A stretch of 64,000 nucleotides of DNA from Flavobacteriales bacterium UBA7666 (GTDB taxonomy: Bacteria > Bacteroidota > Bacteroidia > Flavobacteriales_D > Crocinitomicaceae): NCBI GenBank assembly GCA_002483265.1, contig DLHO01000026.1, forward strand, positions 1 through 64,000, written 5' to 3'. This document shows, one piece after another, positions 33,811-42,106 of this stretch. How positions within the stretch are numbered: the first letter of the stretch is position 1; each line of letters starts with the position of its first letter. A program made the translations under genes and the position numbers. The notes beneath the pieces were generated by a model. That model worked only from the letters and a program-made list of their open reading frames with translations. It was not told the DNA's origin and made no database searches.

Positions 33811-34400
33811 CAGTCGTGGTCCCACTTCCGTCTAGTCGATCCCGGTGTTTCCTGAATCATCCATCGGTTCGCTTTTGCTTCCTTGAACAAAAATTTTCTC
33901 AATTTTCTCGGATAAAAGAATTTCCAAGTCATGCTACTTCTGGATCTGTCTTTTGTAACGTCGGCAAGGGAGAGTAAATGATAGCAAGCAGCTGCACATC
34001 GCATTCCAAAGAAAGCATAGGGATATGGGCCTTCCTTCAAAAAAGGCTTTGAATCATTCAATAATTGCTGCTTTTGAGTCCGGGTGATTGGAATAAAAAT
34101 CCGACAGGTTTTTGTGGTGTCACAGTGGAAGGTGTTGTAAAACCGTCTGCTACTCGAAATCAGATATCTTCCTGTGTCTGAGTTTACATTCGTTGCAACA
34201 ACTCTTCCGCCGGGAACAAAATGCATCACACTGTCTTTTCCGATTTTCAAACCAATATGCCCGCCGAGCTTTCCTCCAAACCAGCTTCTCTCACTTTTGT
34301 CAATGGGTCTGGAGCCGTAGATTACTTCGACAACTAAGGTGTCTGTTTGTCCCTGGCAAATGAATGACAGAAGAAATAGAAATAGGAAGATCTGTTTCAT
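33810..34400 (-). CDS. Exported protein resembling permuted NlpC/P60 (papain-like) enzymes
   Basis: The signal peptide covers about residues 1-17 (ICQG-Q). GGHIGLKIG places a histidine early and FFGMRCAAACYHLLSLAD a cysteine late, which is the order seen in circularly permuted NlpC/P60 or YiiX-like papain-fold proteins; an amidase or peptidase acting on cell wall or lipoyl-type substrates is possible but unproven. The C-terminus is basic. Its final codons lie against an inverted repeat, so the last residues may be repeat-derived. 196 aa, monocistronic. Confidence 0.65.
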   Translation of the reverse strand: MKQIFLFLFLLSFICQGQTDTLVVEVIYGSRPIDKSERSWFGGKLGGHIGLKIGKDSVMHFVPGGRVVATNVNSDTGRYLISSSRRFYNTFHCDTTKTCRIFIPITRTQKQQLLNDSKPFLKEGPYPYAFFGMRCAAACYHLLSLADVTKDRSRSSMTWKFFYPRKLRKFLFKEAKANRWMIQETPGSTRRKWDHD

Positions 34401-34497
34401 GCGGTTGTTTTTTCAATGATACAATTCTGTTCCGGATCCGTTTAAAATACTTTTTTATCAGTTGAATGGATTGATTGAAAGGTGTCGATTTTAAAAT

Positions 34498-34546
34498 AAT
34501 TCGTAATTCGTATCCCTATAGCTATCGGGACGGCATTCGTAATTGG
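34498..34546. repeat. AATTCGT heptamers interrupted by a TCCC-TATAGCTAT-CGGGA palindrome
   Basis: AATTCGT occurs at 34498-34504 and 34505-34511, then a near-perfect palindrome (34513-34530, one mismatch), then CATTCGT-AATTGG. The palindrome is a variant of the one at 21764-21783. The array lies immediately before the corA promoter. Confidence 0.6.
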
Positions 34547-34554
34547 AAAAGTGT

Positions 34555-34562
34555 TATTTTCG
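34555..34562 (+). promoter_or_regulatory. -7-like box TATTTTCG for corA
   Basis: One mismatch from TAnnTTTG, ending 4 nt before ATG 34567. The spacing equals that of other leaderless genes here. Confidence 0.35.
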
Positions 34563-34566
34563 TCTT

Positions 34567-35577
34567 ATGTCAGAAGCAGCACAACTTTACAAGTATAATC
34601 TGGACGTTTTTACTCTGGAGAAGCATTCGGAGGATTATTTTGCAGAACACTTCAATCCGTTTGAGGATATGAATTCGACTTATTGGTTGAATTTCCATTC
34701 GATGAAAAACAAAGAAGCGATCATTCAGTTGTGTGATAGATTATGCATTGATAAGTTGCTTCAGGAAGATTTGTTTGCAGAAACCAAACGAACGCGATTA
34801 GAGGAATATACAGATTATGTGTTTTTTAGTATTGTTTCCGCGCTTCCAAAAGAAGGATTGAATAATTACGATTTAACAAAGGAACGAATCAGTTTCATTA
34901 TCGGTGATAATTACCTGATTTCATTTCAAGAAAAACCTTCAGATCACTTTCCTACAGTTCGTGAACGTATCGAACACAAGCGGGGAAAGGTGCGTTACAA
35001 AGGTCCGGATTTCCTGCTGTTTCGCATGTTGGAAGCGATTATCGATAATTACACGGAAGTAGTTGGAGAGATCTCAAACAATATTGAACGACTGGACAAG
35101 ATTGTCCTTCGGAATCCACAGAGTGATGTGCTTCGGAAAGTAGAGTGGGAGAAGCGTAAACTCCTTGATTTGCGAAAAATTGTTTTCCCGATGAAGGAAT
35201 TGATGGGGCAATTGGATCGGGTGGAAAATGAATTGATTATTGAGGATAATATTCATTATTTCCGCGAGCTAAAAGACACCTGTTATAGTTTGATTGACGA
35301 AATCGAATCGCAAAAGCAGATGCTGGATGGTGTGGCGAATTTGTACTATGCTATTCAGGGGCAGCGAATGAATGAAATCATGAAGGTTCTGACTGTAACC
35401 AGTGCGATTTTCATTCCTCTGACCTTTATTGTTGGAGTTTATGGAATGAACTTCGAAAACATGCCGGAATTGAAGTCACGCAATGGTTACTACATGATTT
35501 GGGGAGTCATGGTCTTCATTACAGCGGCTTTGGTGTTTGTTTTCTGGAAAAGAGGTTGGTTGAAACGGAACAATTAA
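34567..35577 (+). CDS. corA: CorA-family magnesium/cobalt transporter
   Basis: Inner-membrane divalent-cation channel. ATG 34567 gives 336 aa. A long cytoplasmic N-domain with helical stalk (EVVGEISNNIERLDKIVLRNPQ, IDEIESQKQMLDGVANLYYA) leads to two C-terminal transmembrane helices; the first ends in the signature YGMNFENMPEL (GMN motif), and the second is MIWGVMVFITAALVFVFW followed by a short basic tail. These features identify the family firmly; the preferred ion cannot be told from sequence. Its stop overlaps by 4 bp with the stop of the convergent DUF6686-like gene. Confidence 0.94.
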   Translation: MSEAAQLYKYNLDVFTLEKHSEDYFAEHFNPFEDMNSTYWLNFHSMKNKEAIIQLCDRLCIDKLLQEDLFAETKRTRLEEYTDYVFFSIVSALPKEGLNNYDLTKERISFIIGDNYLISFQEKPSDHFPTVRERIEHKRGKVRYKGPDFLLFRMLEAIIDNYTEVVGEISNNIERLDKIVLRNPQSDVLRKVEWEKRKLLDLRKIVFPMKELMGQLDRVENELIIEDNIHYFRELKDTCYSLIDEIESQKQMLDGVANLYYAIQGQRMNEIMKVLTVTSAIFIPLTFIVGVYGMNFENMPELKSRNGYYMIWGVMVFITAALVFVFWKRGWLKRNN

Positions 35578-35894
35578 ACCGGTTCAATTAACTGATTGGC
35601 ATATAGCATAAAACGCGATTCTTCCAGTAATTGATACAGTTTCAGCCATTCTTTATGTGTGAAGGCAAGAACCATTTTGGAATTGTCTGTATGCATGTAA
35701 ATTTTTTCATCCGTCTCTTTTTTTTCTTCGTAATGCATTGAGTGAATGTTGTGTACTTGATCTGTAAACCGAATGAATTCTTCGTAGGAAAGTATCAGCA
35801 CCACATTGCCGAATCCTAAATGAAATTGTTCACAATTTTTGCATTGAATGAGACATCCGAAAGAATTATTGCTGATCGTTTTGTAGTGACACAT
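35574..35894 (-). CDS. Small DUF6686-like cytoplasmic protein (106 aa)
   Basis: The N-terminus has CHYKTISNNSFGCLIQCKNCEQFHLGFGNVVLILSYEEF, with a CxxC pair and a further two cysteines or histidines that could bind a metal. The C-terminal half is helical and amphipathic. I recall similar small Bacteroidota proteins grouped as DUF6686, without known function. It is divergent from parE; the shared intergenic region carries a Fur-like dyad at 35922-35936. Adjacent corA is also a metal gene, but that is only context. Confidence 0.72.
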   Translation of the reverse strand: MCHYKTISNNSFGCLIQCKNCEQFHLGFGNVVLILSYEEFIRFTDQVHNIHSMHYEEKKETDEKIYMHTDNSKMVLAFTHKEWLKLYQLLEESRFMLYANQLIEPV

Positions 35895-35921
35895 ACTGTT
35901 TATTTTGGGTAAAATTATTAC

Positions 35922-35936
35922 TTAGAATGATTCTAA
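35922..35936. promoter_or_regulatory. 7-1-7 dyad resembling a Fur/PerR-family box
   Basis: TTAGAAT-G-ATTCTAA is a perfect inverted repeat with the 7-1-7 geometry of PerR/Fur-type operators. It is nested within a wider TTTTGGGTA/TACCCAAAA dyad (35903-35911 and 35941-35949). It lies 28 bp upstream of the DUF6686-like ATG and about 100 bp from the parE promoter. Confidence 0.35.
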
Positions 35937-36034
35937 ACAATACCCAAAAAACGGTATAATTTCTCCTCACGAAATTAACCTTACATCGTTCATAACTCGT
36001 AACAAATCGTGGTTTAAATAAAGCTTTCCCTTAG

Positions 36035-36042
36035 TATCTTTG
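36035..36042 (+). promoter_or_regulatory. -7 box TATCTTTG for parE-parC
   Basis: An exact consensus match 24 nt upstream of ATG 36067. An in-frame TTG at 36040 overlaps the box and is therefore unlikely to be the start. Confidence 0.5.
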
Positions 36043-36066
36043 GTAACTTGCAATGAATCCGTTATT

Positions 36067-37971
36067 ATGGCTGAAAATCAATATACTGAAGATAATATAC
36101 GATCTCTGGACTGGAAGGAGCATATTCGCCTGCGACCTGGTATGTATATCGGGAAATTAGGTGATGGAGCTTCTGCAGATGATGGAATCTATATTCTGGT
36201 GAAGGAGATTGTCGATAATTCCGTTGACGAATTTGTCATGGGGAATGGAAAGCGCATCGATGTCAAAGTGAAGGATGGGAAAGTCTCGGTTCGTGATTAC
36301 GGGCGTGGCATTCCATTGGGAAAAGTGATTGAATGTGTTTCTCAGATCAATACAGGAGGTAAATACGATTCCAAAGCATTTAAGAAATCTGTTGGACTAA
36401 ACGGAGTGGGAACCAAGGCTGTAAATGCGCTAAGCGATTACTTCATGGTGTATTCCGTGAGAGAAGGCGAGAAGAAACAAGTTGTTTTTTCCAGGGGAGA
36501 ATTAAAAGAAGATTTGCCATTATCAAAAACAGATGAGGTAAACGGAACTTATTTTGAATTCATTCCGGATGAGTCGATCTTTAAGAAATTTGCTTTCAAA
36601 ATGCCTTATTTGATTAAGATGTTTTGGAATTACTGCTATTTGAACCGCGGATTAGCTATTTATTTCAATGGGGAAAAATACCAGTCGAAAGACGGATTGA
36701 AAGATTTGTTGGAAGACAACATGGATGGAGATCCGTTGTATCCGATTATTCACTTGGAGGGCGACGACATTGAAGTGGCATTTACCCATGGAAAAACCTA
36801 TGGTGAAGATTACTATTCCTTCGTAAATGGTCAGCATACAACTCAAGGCGGAACGCATCAAAGTGCGTTCAGAGAATCCATCGCGAAAGTGATCCGTGAT
36901 TTCTACAAAAAAGATTACGATGCTTCAGATATTCGCCAGTCAATTGTTGCTGCGGTCGCAGTGAAGGTAATCGAACCGGTATTTGAATCTCAAACCAAAA
37001 CGAAATTAGGTTCTCAGGAAATTGAACCGGATGGAAAATCCATGCGTGCCTTCATCAATGATTTTCTGAAGGATAAATTGGATAATTACCTGCATCGTCA
37101 TCCCGATGTTGCAGATACTCTGGAAAAGAAGATCAAACAATCCGAACGCGAGCGTAAAGAACTTTCCGGAATCCGGAAATTGGCACGTGACAGAGCGAAG
37201 AAAGCAAGTTTACACAACAAGAAATTGCGAGATTGTAGAAGTCACCTGACCGATCTCAAAGATGAAAAGCGCGAAATGACTACACTCTTCATTACGGAGG
37301 GAGATTCAGCGAGTGGATCGATCACAAAATCGCGGGATGTAAATACGCAAGCCGTATTCTCGTTGCGTGGGAAGCCTTTGAACTGTTACGGATTGACCAA
37401 AAAAGTGGTTTACGAGAACGAAGAGTTCAACCTCATTCAGGCTGCTTTGGATATTGAAGAAGACATGGATAACTTGCGTTACAACAACATTGTGATCGCA
37501 ACCGATGCCGATGTCGATGGAATGCACATCCGATTGCTTTTATTGACTTTCTTCCTGCAGTTTTTCCCGGATTTAGTCAAGCGAAACCACGTTTACGTGC
37601 TTCAAACCCCTTTATTCCGCGTTCGAAATAAGAAAAAGACTATTTACTGTTATTCAGATGAAGAACGCAGAGCTGCCATTTCTGAATTGGGTAAAAATCC
37701 GGAAATAACCCGATTTAAAGGATTGGGAGAGATTTCTCCGGATGAGTTCAAGCACTTTATTGGTGATGACATTCGTTTAGAACCTGTTTTCTTGACAAAA
37801 GATGCGTCCATCGATTCGATTTTATCTTATTTCATGGGGAAAAATACTCCGGAACGTCAGGATTTTATTATTGAGAATCTACGTGTAGAAAAAGACGACG
37901 ATAAGCACGTGGATTTGGAAGATTCCGAACCAGAAGACGAAAATACAGAACCAATAGAAAAAGCTTCTTAA
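36067..37971 (+). CDS. parE: DNA topoisomerase IV subunit B
   Basis: ATPase subunit of the type IIA topoisomerase that decatenates chromosomes. Start ATG 36067 gives 634 aa, shorter than gyrB as expected. The GHKL ATPase motifs are EIVDNSVDEF, DYGRGIPLG and GLNGVGTKAVNALS; the transducer follows; the TOPRIM domain has FITEGDSASGSI and DADVDGMHIR. The C-terminal tail (about 25 residues) is strongly acidic. The gene is followed after 1 bp by the A subunit. Assignment as topoisomerase IV rather than gyrase rests on the adjacent partner and the size. Confidence 0.88.
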   Translation: MAENQYTEDNIRSLDWKEHIRLRPGMYIGKLGDGASADDGIYILVKEIVDNSVDEFVMGNGKRIDVKVKDGKVSVRDYGRGIPLGKVIECVSQINTGGKYDSKAFKKSVGLNGVGTKAVNALSDYFMVYSVREGEKKQVVFSRGELKEDLPLSKTDEVNGTYFEFIPDESIFKKFAFKMPYLIKMFWNYCYLNRGLAIYFNGEKYQSKDGLKDLLEDNMDGDPLYPIIHLEGDDIEVAFTHGKTYGEDYYSFVNGQHTTQGGTHQSAFRESIAKVIRDFYKKDYDASDIRQSIVAAVAVKVIEPVFESQTKTKLGSQEIEPDGKSMRAFINDFLKDKLDNYLHRHPDVADTLEKKIKQSERERKELSGIRKLARDRAKKASLHNKKLRDCRSHLTDLKDEKREMTTLFITEGDSASGSITKSRDVNTQAVFSLRGKPLNCYGLTKKVVYENEEFNLIQAALDIEEDMDNLRYNNIVIATDADVDGMHIRLLLLTFFLQFFPDLVKRNHVYVLQTPLFRVRNKKKTIYCYSDEERRAAISELGKNPEITRFKGLGEISPDEFKHFIGDDIRLEPVFLTKDASIDSILSYFMGKNTPERQDFIIENLRVEKDDDKHVDLEDSEPEDENTEPIEKAS

Positions 37972-37972
37972 T

Positions 37973-40705
37973 ATGAGTGAAGACGAAATTGGACCGGTAG
38001 ATCCGGAAAATGATGATTTGAATAATGATGGTGGTGAAGAAGGTTCTTCTTTCGGATCGGATGATCACAAACACGTAGATGAAAATATTATTCCACTGAG
38101 TGGTTTGTATGAGAATTGGTTCCTCGATTATGCCTCTTATGTAATTTTGGAACGCGCTGTTCCTTCTTTGCATGATGGGTTTAAACCGGTTCAGCGAAGA
38201 ATCCTGCATTCAATGAAAGAATTGGATGACGGACGTTACAACAAAGTAGCGAACGTGATCGGAAATACCATGAAATATCACCCACATGGTGATGCTTCCA
38301 TCGGTGATGCCTTGGTTCAACTCGGACAAAAAGAATTATTGATCGATTGTCAGGGAAACTGGGGGAATACGCTAACGGGTGATGGGGCAGCAGCTCCGCG
38401 TTATATCGAAGCACGACTTTCCAAATTTGCAAGTCATGTGGTGTTCAATCCAAAGACTACCAAGTGGCTTTTGAGTTATGATGGACGAAATAAAGAACCG
38501 GATAATTTACCTGTAAAATTCCCCATTCTACTTGCTCAGGGGGCAGAAGGAATTGCGGTTGGAATGGCTTGTAAGATCCTTCCTCACAACTTCATTGAAT
38601 TGATCGATCAATCGATTAACCATTTGCGCGGAAAGAAGATCGAGATTTTCCCCGATTTCCTGAATGGTGGAATGGCAGATTTTACCAACTACAACGATGG
38701 ATTAAGAGGTGGAAAAGTTCGTGTTCGTGCAAAGATTAAAAAGGTCGACAATAAAACCTTGATGATCAACGAAATTCCTTTCGGAAGTACAACAACTTCA
38801 TTGATCGAAAGTATCATTAAAGCCAACGACAAAGGGAAGATTAAAGTCAAGAAAATTGAAGACAATACAGCTGCTGATGCAGAAATCGTCATTCATTTGG
38901 CTCCCGGTGTTTCTCCTGATAAAACCATTGATGCGTTGTATGCTTTTACGGATTGTGAAGTTTCAATTTCACCCAATGCTTCCGTAATTGATGGAGATAC
39001 GCCACGGTTTATGGGCGTTTCTGAAATCCTGAAAGTCAACACAGATAATACGCTTACGCTACTTCGAAGAGAATTGGAGATTCGCTTGGCGGAATTGGAG
39101 TCACAATGGCATTTTTCTACCTTGGAGAAGATCTTCATTCGGGAAGAAATGTACATCGACTTTAAGCTCTATTCGGATAAAGGAGGCTTGTACAATTACA
39201 TGTATAAACGTTTTGAGAAATTTAAAAAGCAGTTTATCCGTGAGATCGTAGATGAAGATTTACAACGGTTGACCCAAATTCCGATGATTCGTATTACACG
39301 TTTCGATTCAGATAAAGCAGATGACGTAATTGCCAAGCTGGAAGCTGAAATGGAAGAGGTGAAGAAGCACTTGCAGAATTTAGTTGAATATGCAATTGAT
39401 TATTTCAAAGACCTGAAAAAACGTTTTGGTGCAGGTAAAGAGCGCCGAACTGAGATGAAAGTCTTTGACAACATTGCAGCTACGAAAGTAATTATTGCCA
39501 ATCGTAAGCTATACGTAGATATTGAAGAAGGATTCATTGGCTGGGGCTTGAAAAAGACAGAAGCAGTTAACGATTGTTCTGAAATTGATGACATCATTAT
39601 TTTCTTCGATACCGGAAAATTCATTGTGACCAAAGTTTCTGAGAAGAAATTTGTAGGTAAAGGAATTGTCCATGCAGATGTTTGGAAGAAAGGTGATAAA
39701 CGAACGATTTATCACGTCATGTATCAGGATGGTGCTGGTGGATCAACCATGATGAAACGCTTCTTTGTGAACTCCGTAACACGTGATACAGAATACGATT
39801 TAACACGAGGAATCAAAGGATCTAAGTTGTTGTATTTCTCAGTCCATCCAAATGGAGAACGGGAAGTTGTGACAGTGATGCTTCGTCCAAGACCACATTT
39901 GAAACGTTTGCGTTTTGATATTGATTTGGGCGATTTGTTGATCAAAGGTCGTCAGTCTGCCGGAAATCGTGTAACGAAAGAAATCGTTCAGAAGATCACA
40001 CAGAAAGAAGTTGGAGGTTCAACACTTGCAGCGCGTAAGATTTGGTATGATACTGTTGTTGGAAGATTAAATGACGAAGGAAGAGGAAAATTTCTGGGTT
40101 CATTCAAAGGAGAAGATCGCATTCTGACTTTATATAAGAATGGTGATTACCGTCTTTCTACATTTGATCTGGCAAACCACTTCGATGAGGATATGATCCA
40201 CATTGAAAAATGGGTTCCGGACAGACCAATTTCAGCCGTTTATTTTGATGGTGAGAAAGAAATGCATTATGTGAAGCGATTTACATGTGAAATCACGACG
40301 GATAAGCGCGTTTCCTATATTTCAGAAACAGAAGGATCTTATTTGGATTGTGTTTCTACTGCATTCAATCCGATTGTTCGGATCATTTATAACAAGTTGT
40401 TAAAAGAAACGAAGAATCTTCCGGATAATGAAGTTGCTTTGTCTGATTTCATTGATATAAAAGGAATGAAAGCGCAAGGAAATCAATTGACTAAGTTGAA
40501 AGTGAAGGAAGTTGTTTTAACACACGAAATAGAAGGTTCGGAACCATGGCCGGATGAAGAACCATTGGAATTGGAAATCGATAACGAATCAGAAGATAGT
40601 GATGCGGAGATCTCCGATTCAGAAGGAGGAGATGATAATCCAACAATCGAATGGGATTTAACTAAAGATCCGGACGATCCGGATGACCAGCCAACATTGT
40701 TTTAG
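37973..40705 (+). CDS. parC: DNA topoisomerase IV subunit A
   Basis: Cleavage subunit, 910 aa. The N-terminal breakage-reunion domain carries SYVILERAVPSLHDGFKPVQRRILHSM, KYHPHGDASIGDALV and the catalytic Tyr144 in AAAPRYIEARLSKFA. The C-terminal half contains beta-pinwheel-like repeats (for example ILTLYKNGDYRLSTFD). Both ends are unusually acidic: the first 40 residues (EDEIGPVDPENDDLNNDGGEE) and the last 60 (LEIDNESEDSDAEISDSEGG). Translationally coupled to parE (1-bp gap), ended by the terminator at 40713-40748. Confidence 0.9.
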   Translation: MSEDEIGPVDPENDDLNNDGGEEGSSFGSDDHKHVDENIIPLSGLYENWFLDYASYVILERAVPSLHDGFKPVQRRILHSMKELDDGRYNKVANVIGNTMKYHPHGDASIGDALVQLGQKELLIDCQGNWGNTLTGDGAAAPRYIEARLSKFASHVVFNPKTTKWLLSYDGRNKEPDNLPVKFPILLAQGAEGIAVGMACKILPHNFIELIDQSINHLRGKKIEIFPDFLNGGMADFTNYNDGLRGGKVRVRAKIKKVDNKTLMINEIPFGSTTTSLIESIIKANDKGKIKVKKIEDNTAADAEIVIHLAPGVSPDKTIDALYAFTDCEVSISPNASVIDGDTPRFMGVSEILKVNTDNTLTLLRRELEIRLAELESQWHFSTLEKIFIREEMYIDFKLYSDKGGLYNYMYKRFEKFKKQFIREIVDEDLQRLTQIPMIRITRFDSDKADDVIAKLEAEMEEVKKHLQNLVEYAIDYFKDLKKRFGAGKERRTEMKVFDNIAATKVIIANRKLYVDIEEGFIGWGLKKTEAVNDCSEIDDIIIFFDTGKFIVTKVSEKKFVGKGIVHADVWKKGDKRTIYHVMYQDGAGGSTMMKRFFVNSVTRDTEYDLTRGIKGSKLLYFSVHPNGEREVVTVMLRPRPHLKRLRFDIDLGDLLIKGRQSAGNRVTKEIVQKITQKEVGGSTLAARKIWYDTVVGRLNDEGRGKFLGSFKGEDRILTLYKNGDYRLSTFDLANHFDEDMIHIEKWVPDRPISAVYFDGEKEMHYVKRFTCEITTDKRVSYISETEGSYLDCVSTAFNPIVRIIYNKLLKETKNLPDNEVALSDFIDIKGMKAQGNQLTKLKVKEVVLTHEIEGSEPWPDEEPLELEIDNESEDSDAEISDSEGGDDNPTIEWDLTKDPDDPDDQPTLF

Positions 40706-40712
40706 ATAATTG

Positions 40713-40748
40713 AAAAATCCTTTCGTTGCTACGGAAGGATTTTTTTTT
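40713..40748 (+). terminator. Rho-independent terminator of parE-parC
   Basis: AAAAATCCTTTCG/CGGAAGGATTTTT stem (one G-U pair) with an uninterrupted run of T. It begins 8 bp past the parC stop. Confidence 0.9.
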
Positions 40749-40870
40749 GACTTCGACTCCGCTGCGCCTATGCTGTAGCTCTTGCGCAAGCATTCAGTCA
40801 CCGTGATGGGTTTTGTTTACGAAGATCATAAATTGGGTATACTATTAAAAGGTAACTGAGTCCACCGCGA
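40749..40870. repeat. Degenerate copy of the CTTCGACTCCGCT repeat
   Basis: GACTTCGACTCCGCT at 40749-40763 matches the left arm of 33741-33758; CAGTCACCG and, further on, GGTAACTGAGTCCACCG echo its other arm. A CTTGCGCAAG palindrome lies inside. The copy looks decayed. Confidence 0.5.
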
Positions 40871-40927
40871 CGGAAAGTTATACCTTTTGGTATTATACTC
40901 TTTGGTAGAAAAGTTGTATCTTTAAGT

Positions 40928-42097
40928 ATGCAAGAAGTCTATTCACCCTTTATTTTTGGAAATACGGTAAGCGCGCAAGGCTATACGAATCGCGAAGAGG
41001 AAGCCTATCGCCTGAAGCAAAATTTACTGGGAGGAATCAATACGATTCTGATCTCTCCACGTCGATGGGGGAAGTCTTCCCTGGTAGAACGGGTGTTGAT
41101 CGATATCAATAAATCAGATAAAAAATACAAAACCGTTTTGCTCGATTTGTTCACTGTCAATAGTGAGATGGACTTTTTTGAGCTCTTCACGCGTGAAGTG
41201 ATTAAAGCTACTTCCACGAAATGGGAAGATTGGCTGCATGATACCAAGAGTTTCCTTTCGAATTTGGTTCCAACGGTTCATGTAGGAGTGAATCCGCATT
41301 TGGATTTCACCATTAAATACGAACACGAAAAAGTACGTGAGTTTGCCGATGAAATTCTGAACCTTCCGGAACGCATTGCGAAAGAGAAAGGTATTCGAAT
41401 GGTCATTTGTTTGGATGAGTTTCAAAACCTGAACAATCTGGTAGATTATGAACCTTTGGAAAAGAAAATGCGTGCAATCTGGCAGCGTCAAAAGCTGGTT
41501 TCTTATTGTTTGTTCGGGAGTAAAAGACACATGTTGGAACAGATTTTCAATAATCCGTCCAAACCATTTTACCGTTTTGGGGATTTGATGCTGCTTCCCA
41601 AAATCAAAGAAGAGGCGTGGGTTAAGTTTATTCAATCGAGTTTTAAGAAAACCGGCAAGCAGATCTCAAAAGAACTGGCTACAATTATTCCAAGACTGAT
41701 GAAAAATCATTCCTGGTATGTACAGCAGCTTTCACATTACGTTTGGAATCAAAGCCGATCAGGAATTGTCGATAAACAGATTATTCAAAATGCATTGTCT
41801 GAACTGATCTTTGCGAATCAACCTTTATATCAGCGTGAAATAGAAGGGATGAGCTCCACGCAAGTGAATCTGTTAAAAGCTATTTATCAAAAGGAAAAAC
41901 AACTCACAGCTTCAGCAGTTATGCGTGTCTATGCATTGGGAACACCAAGAAACGTTTCGAAAAATCGTTTAATCCTGGAAGGAAGGGATATGATCATTAA
42001 AGATGAAAATGGAATTTACGAATTTCTGGATCCTGCTTTCGAATTGTGGTTTGGAAAACAGTATTTTCAGATGCCGTGGAATTCTGAATTACAATAG
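40928..42097 (+). CDS. Stand-alone AAA-type ATPase, archaeal-ATPase-like (389 aa)
   Basis: P-loop ATPase: Walker A in ILISPRRWGKSSLVERVL, Walker B in RMVICLDEFQNLNNL, and a C-terminal winged-helix-like region (SSTQVNLLKAIYQKEKQLTASAVMRVYALGTPRNVSKNRLILEGRDMI). The NREEEAYRLKQNL start and overall layout match the Arch_ATPase-like group (PF01637-type), often of unknown role and patchily distributed. It stands alone between repeats and the desaturase gene, with a leaderless-type near-consensus box TATCTTTA at 40917-40924, 3 nt before the ATG. A regulatory or mobile origin cannot be told from sequence. Confidence 0.82.
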   Translation: MQEVYSPFIFGNTVSAQGYTNREEEAYRLKQNLLGGINTILISPRRWGKSSLVERVLIDINKSDKKYKTVLLDLFTVNSEMDFFELFTREVIKATSTKWEDWLHDTKSFLSNLVPTVHVGVNPHLDFTIKYEHEKVREFADEILNLPERIAKEKGIRMVICLDEFQNLNNLVDYEPLEKKMRAIWQRQKLVSYCLFGSKRHMLEQIFNNPSKPFYRFGDLMLLPKIKEEAWVKFIQSSFKKTGKQISKELATIIPRLMKNHSWYVQQLSHYVWNQSRSGIVDKQIIQNALSELIFANQPLYQREIEGMSSTQVNLLKAIYQKEKQLTASAVMRVYALGTPRNVSKNRLILEGRDMIIKDENGIYEFLDPAFELWFGKQYFQMPWNSELQ

Positions 42098-42106
42098 AAA
42101 AAGATC

